Assembly (NCBI GenBank): GCA_900547565.1 | Contig: URHI01000091.1 | Location: forward strand, 1-7,955 | DNA: 7,955 nt | Direction of reading: 5' to 3' | DNA from: an uncultured Eubacteriales bacterium | Lineage (GTDB): Bacteria; Bacillota; Clostridia; Oscillospirales; CAG-272 | Part shown: piece by piece, positions 6,167 to 7,955 of the stretch | Layout: each line of letters starts with the position of its first letter | Position numbering within the stretch: the stretch's first letter is position 1 | The notes under the pieces: model-generated | Seen by the model: the letters and a program-made list of their open reading frames with translations, nothing else | Databases searched by the model: none | What the model was told of the DNA's origin: nothing | Position numbers and translations under genes: made by a program

Positions 6167-7336
6167 TCACAACTCACCGTCAAACAGCTCCTTGAGCAAG
6201 CAGCACGCTCCGCCGATCAGCGGTGCGTCCTCTCCGAAGCAGGAGTGAATGACCCGCACCTTAGTGTGACTTGCAGCCAGAATGTGGCTGTTTACAAAGC
6301 CCTCAACCTTCTCAAGGCACTCCTCGGGCAGATAATACCCTTCATGTCCTATGATTATGCACTGAGGATTAAGCAGATTGGTCACGCTTGTCAGCACGAG
6401 CGAAATTTTGTCTGTCAGGCTATCGAACACGGGACGGCAGGTAGGCAGTGACCAGCAACTGCGTATATCCCGGTAGGTAAGCTCCGGCATACCGGTCGCC
6501 TCTCTCAGCTTTCCGAGTACCACCGGCATACTTGCGTACTGCTCAAGACAGCCGCGCATGCCACATTCGCAAACCTCGCCGTGACTGTCAGCCTGGACAT
6601 GTCCGATCTCGCCCGCAAAACTACTGTTGTTCTGGAACAGCTGCCCCTGCGTGACGATACCGGCGCCGACACCGGCGGTAAGCCCCATATAAATAAAATC
6701 GGTATATGCACAGCCACGTCCGTACAGGCTTTCGGCAAGCGCGGCGGCATTCATGTCGTTGTTGCTGACCACGCGCAGACCATAGCGCTCGCATATCAGC
6801 CTTCCGAATGAATAATCGGATATGCCGAAAAATCCGCGCGGGTTGAGTATGCGGTTATCAAGGCTGTCCACCGGACCTATTGACGATACGCCTACCCCCA
6901 GAATTCGGTCTGTGCCGCCCGCCGCCGCTATCACCTTGTCAAGCACGTCATACAGCTTGTCCGTCAGAGTGCGGCGCGACTCGCAGGATAGCGGTTGTTC
7001 CGCTTTTGAGATCAGCCTCAGCCTCAGATCTGTCAGCACTGCCGTCACCGACATACGTGAAATATATACACCGACTGCCAGCGGAGCTCCAGCAGATATG
7101 TCCAGCACGACACGGTTACGGCCGACGGCGGCGTTGCTCAGCTTTTCGGTCTCGGCAACAAACCCCTGATCTATCAGCTCGGAAACTATATTTGTCACCG
7201 CCATTTTGGTCAGCCCTATCCGGGCGGAAATATCCGTCCGGGACACGGCGTCCCCGGTGGCTATTATTTTAAGCACCAGGCCATGGTTTTTCTGCTTCTG
7301 ACGCAGGCTGTTTACTCCGTAGTTATTGTGTGTCAC
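6167..7336 (-). CDS. ROK-family transcriptional repressor (NagC/XylR type)
   Basis: A sugar-responsive DNA-binding regulator, 389 residues from the GTG at 7336. Residues about 18-64 form a winged helix-turn-helix (SRTDISARIGLTKMAVTNIV region). The rest is a ROK sugar-kinase-like domain with GVGVSSIGPVD, the NND pair (Asp194) and GEIGH (242-246) followed by CECGMRGCLE. His246, Cys256, Cys258 and Cys263 form the ROK zinc site. The kinase phosphate-binding motif (DxGGT) is replaced by GVYISRM, so it probably senses sugar without phosphorylating it. An ATG at 7354 would add six residues, but the AGAGGGAAG RBS (7343-7351) lies downstream of it and is correctly spaced for the GTG, so the GTG start is preferred. 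It has its own promoter and probably regulates the downstream operon and possibly itself. The effector sugar is unknown. Confidence 0.88.
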   Translation of the reverse strand: MTHNNYGVNSLRQKQKNHGLVLKIIATGDAVSRTDISARIGLTKMAVTNIVSELIDQGFVAETEKLSNAAVGRNRVVLDISAGAPLAVGVYISRMSVTAVLTDLRLRLISKAEQPLSCESRRTLTDKLYDVLDKVIAAAGGTDRILGVGVSSIGPVDSLDNRILNPRGFFGISDYSFGRLICERYGLRVVSNNDMNAAALAESLYGRGCAYTDFIYMGLTAGVGAGIVTQGQLFQNNSSFAGEIGHVQADSHGEVCECGMRGCLEQYASMPVVLGKLREATGMPELTYRDIRSCWSLPTCRPVFDSLTDKISLVLTSVTNLLNPQCIIIGHEGYYLPEECLEKVEGFVNSHILAASHTKVRVIHSCFGEDAPLIGGACCLLKELFDGEL

Positions 7337-7342
7337 AGTGAT

Positions 7343-7351
7343 CTTCCCTCT
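7343..7351 (-). promoter_or_regulatory. RBS supporting a GTG start of the ROK repressor
   Basis: The minus strand reads AGAGGGAAG, placed six to eleven bases before the GTG at 7336. It lies inside the coding sequence that an ATG start at 7354 would imply, and that ATG has only a T-run and CACGGT before it. Confidence 0.6.
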
Positions 7352-7382
7352 CATACCGTGAAAAAATCTGTCTTATATTTAC

Positions 7383-7411
7383 ATTATAACACGTCCCCCG
7401 GCATAAATCAA
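7383..7411 (-). promoter_or_regulatory. Sigma-A promoter of the ROK repressor gene
   Basis: On the minus strand, TTGATT (7406-7411) and a perfect TATAAT (7383-7388) are separated by 17 bp. The predicted start near 7376 gives a leader of about 40 bases to the GTG at 7336. The spacer is G-rich (CCGGGGG), and a CCGGGG block also occurs in the spacer of the operon promoter. Confidence 0.78.
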
Positions 7412-7423
7412 CAGCCATTTGCG

Positions 7424-7453
7424 GTGACACTCTCATGCCCTACGGCATACAAT
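7424..7453 (+). promoter_or_regulatory. Possible promoter of the ferritin-like gene
   Basis: GTGACA (7424-7429) and TACAAT (7448-7453) are separated by 18 bp on the plus strand, a fair but not perfect sigma-A match about 30 bases before the ATG. It is divergent from the ROK promoter. The spacer contains the palindrome ATGCC-CTAC-GGCAT. Confidence 0.42.
7435..7448. repeat. 14-bp palindrome ATGCCctacGGCAT
   Basis: Perfect 5-bp arms with a 4-base centre lie between the proposed -35 and -10 boxes of the ferritin-like gene. A position inside a promoter spacer is typical of operators, but there is only one copy and no protein can be named for it. Confidence 0.35.
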
Positions 7454-7484
7454 ACTAATATCAATAAGTAGAGGTGGAGTTATC

Positions 7485-7955
7485 ATGAACGAGCAGAATT
7501 ATCCTGATGTCACCGGCGTACAGCGCAATCCGCGTATGGCACGTATGCTGTTTGCTCCACGTGCCGGCGAGCTGCAGGCCATTTCGGACTATACATATTA
7601 CAGCATAGTGTTTGCCGACACAATGCCTGAGCTGTCGGCACTGTTTGAGGATATTTCGCTGACTGAAATGCGCCACTTCCGGCTTCTCGGCGACCTCATT
7701 GTTGCTTTGGGTGGCGATCCCGTAGTCAACCTGCGACTACATACCACGCCGCTCGGCCTGACTGAGGACAACGACAGCCGTGCCCCCGTGGCGGCCGTCC
7801 GGGTGGTCGAATCGCTGCTGCGTGATGAAGAGGCCGCCTCACGCGAGTATGCCCGCCTTGCCGCCGAGGATGAGCTTATCCGCCTCGTCATATCCCGTGA
7901 GCCGATTGAGCTTCAGCATAAGCACGCCCGCCGCCGACAGCACAAGCAGCGCAAG
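7485..7955 (+). CDS. Ferritin-like di-iron domain protein (incomplete at the right edge)
   Basis: The open frame runs from ATG 7485 for 157 codons to the end of the window without a stop, preceded by AGGTGGAG (7472-7479). The protein reads as a four-helix ferritin-like domain of the rubrerythrin / manganese-catalase-like type common in Clostridia. Helix A holds AGELQAISDYTYY (Glu29), helix B holds ISLTEMRHF (Glu61, His64) followed by LGGDP, helix C holds DEEAASREYARLA (Glu116 or Glu121), and helix D holds IELQH (Glu142, His145). These carboxylate/His pairs would bind a di-iron or di-manganese centre, with a likely role in peroxide defence or metal handling in the cytoplasm. Oddly, helix D runs into a very basic, His-rich tail (residues 145-157, KHARRRQHKQRK). 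It is transcribed away from the sugar operon and is probably unrelated to it. The C-terminal end is unknown. Confidence 0.75.
   Translation, partial: MNEQNYPDVTGVQRNPRMARMLFAPRAGELQAISDYTYYSIVFADTMPELSALFEDISLTEMRHFRLLGDLIVALGGDPVVNLRLHTTPLGLTEDNDSRAPVAAVRVVESLLRDEEAASREYARLAAEDELIRLVISREPIELQHKHARRRQHKQRK

Noticed and set aside
6880..7272. 130-codon plus-strand frame opposite the ROK repressor
   Set aside because: It is the antisense shadow of a well-supported ROK gene, composed mostly of Arg/Pro/Ser typical of GC-biased shadows.
7461..7891. Two minus-strand frames opposite the ferritin-like gene
   Set aside because: The plus frame has an RBS, intact ligand motifs and stays open to the window end; the minus frames lack all of these.

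Overview
The window reads as bacterial and most likely from an uncultured Gram-positive Clostridia (Oscillospirales- or Christensenellales-like gut lineage). The evidence is a type II signal peptide on a solute-binding lipoprotein, purine-rich Shine-Dalgarno sites, consensus sigma-A promoters, and Thr/Pro-rich surface proteins ending in Gly-Gly-Cys-Gly, a hydrophobic helix and basic residues. The lineage is inferred from style and not proven. No RNA gene, insertion sequence, CRISPR array or phage gene was seen.

Most of the window (about 6108 down to 139, minus strand) looks like one operon of six closely packed genes, separated by 4 to 25 bp. In transcription order: (A) a 416-residue secreted surface protein with two related beta-rich domains and a C-terminal GGCGGS/helix/basic tail (4773-6023); (SBP) an extracellular solute-binding lipoprotein (3254-4747); (PHP) a cytoplasmic histidinol-phosphatase-like phosphoesterase (2479-3249); (B) a 289-residue paralogue of A with one copy of the same domain and the same type of tail (1586-2455); (EEP) a secreted endonuclease/exonuclease/phosphatase-fold enzyme (692-1567); and a D-lyxose-isomerase-like cupin (139-669). 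A start codon with a ribosome binding site at the left edge suggests that another gene follows after a hairpin-rich leader. A TTGACT-17 bp-TATAAT promoter heads the operon. A two-turn inverted repeat flanks its -35 box and is a candidate operator.

Upstream on the same strand, with its own TTGATT-17-TATAAT promoter, lies a ROK-family (NagC/XylR-type) repressor (6167-7336), a natural candidate for sugar-responsive control of the operon. Diverging from it on the plus strand is an incomplete ferritin-like di-iron protein (7485 to the right edge).

Working model (inference): the surface pair A/B binds or displays a glycan or other ligand, the lipoprotein captures a product, the secreted EEP and cytosolic PHP enzymes cleave phosphoesters, and the isomerase feeds an aldose into ketose metabolism, all under a ROK repressor. 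No permease or glycosidase is visible here, so the substrate and the uptake route are unknown. The unusual core is the pairing of two paralogous tail-bearing surface proteins with a binding lipoprotein that has no permease beside it and two unrelated phosphoesterases.
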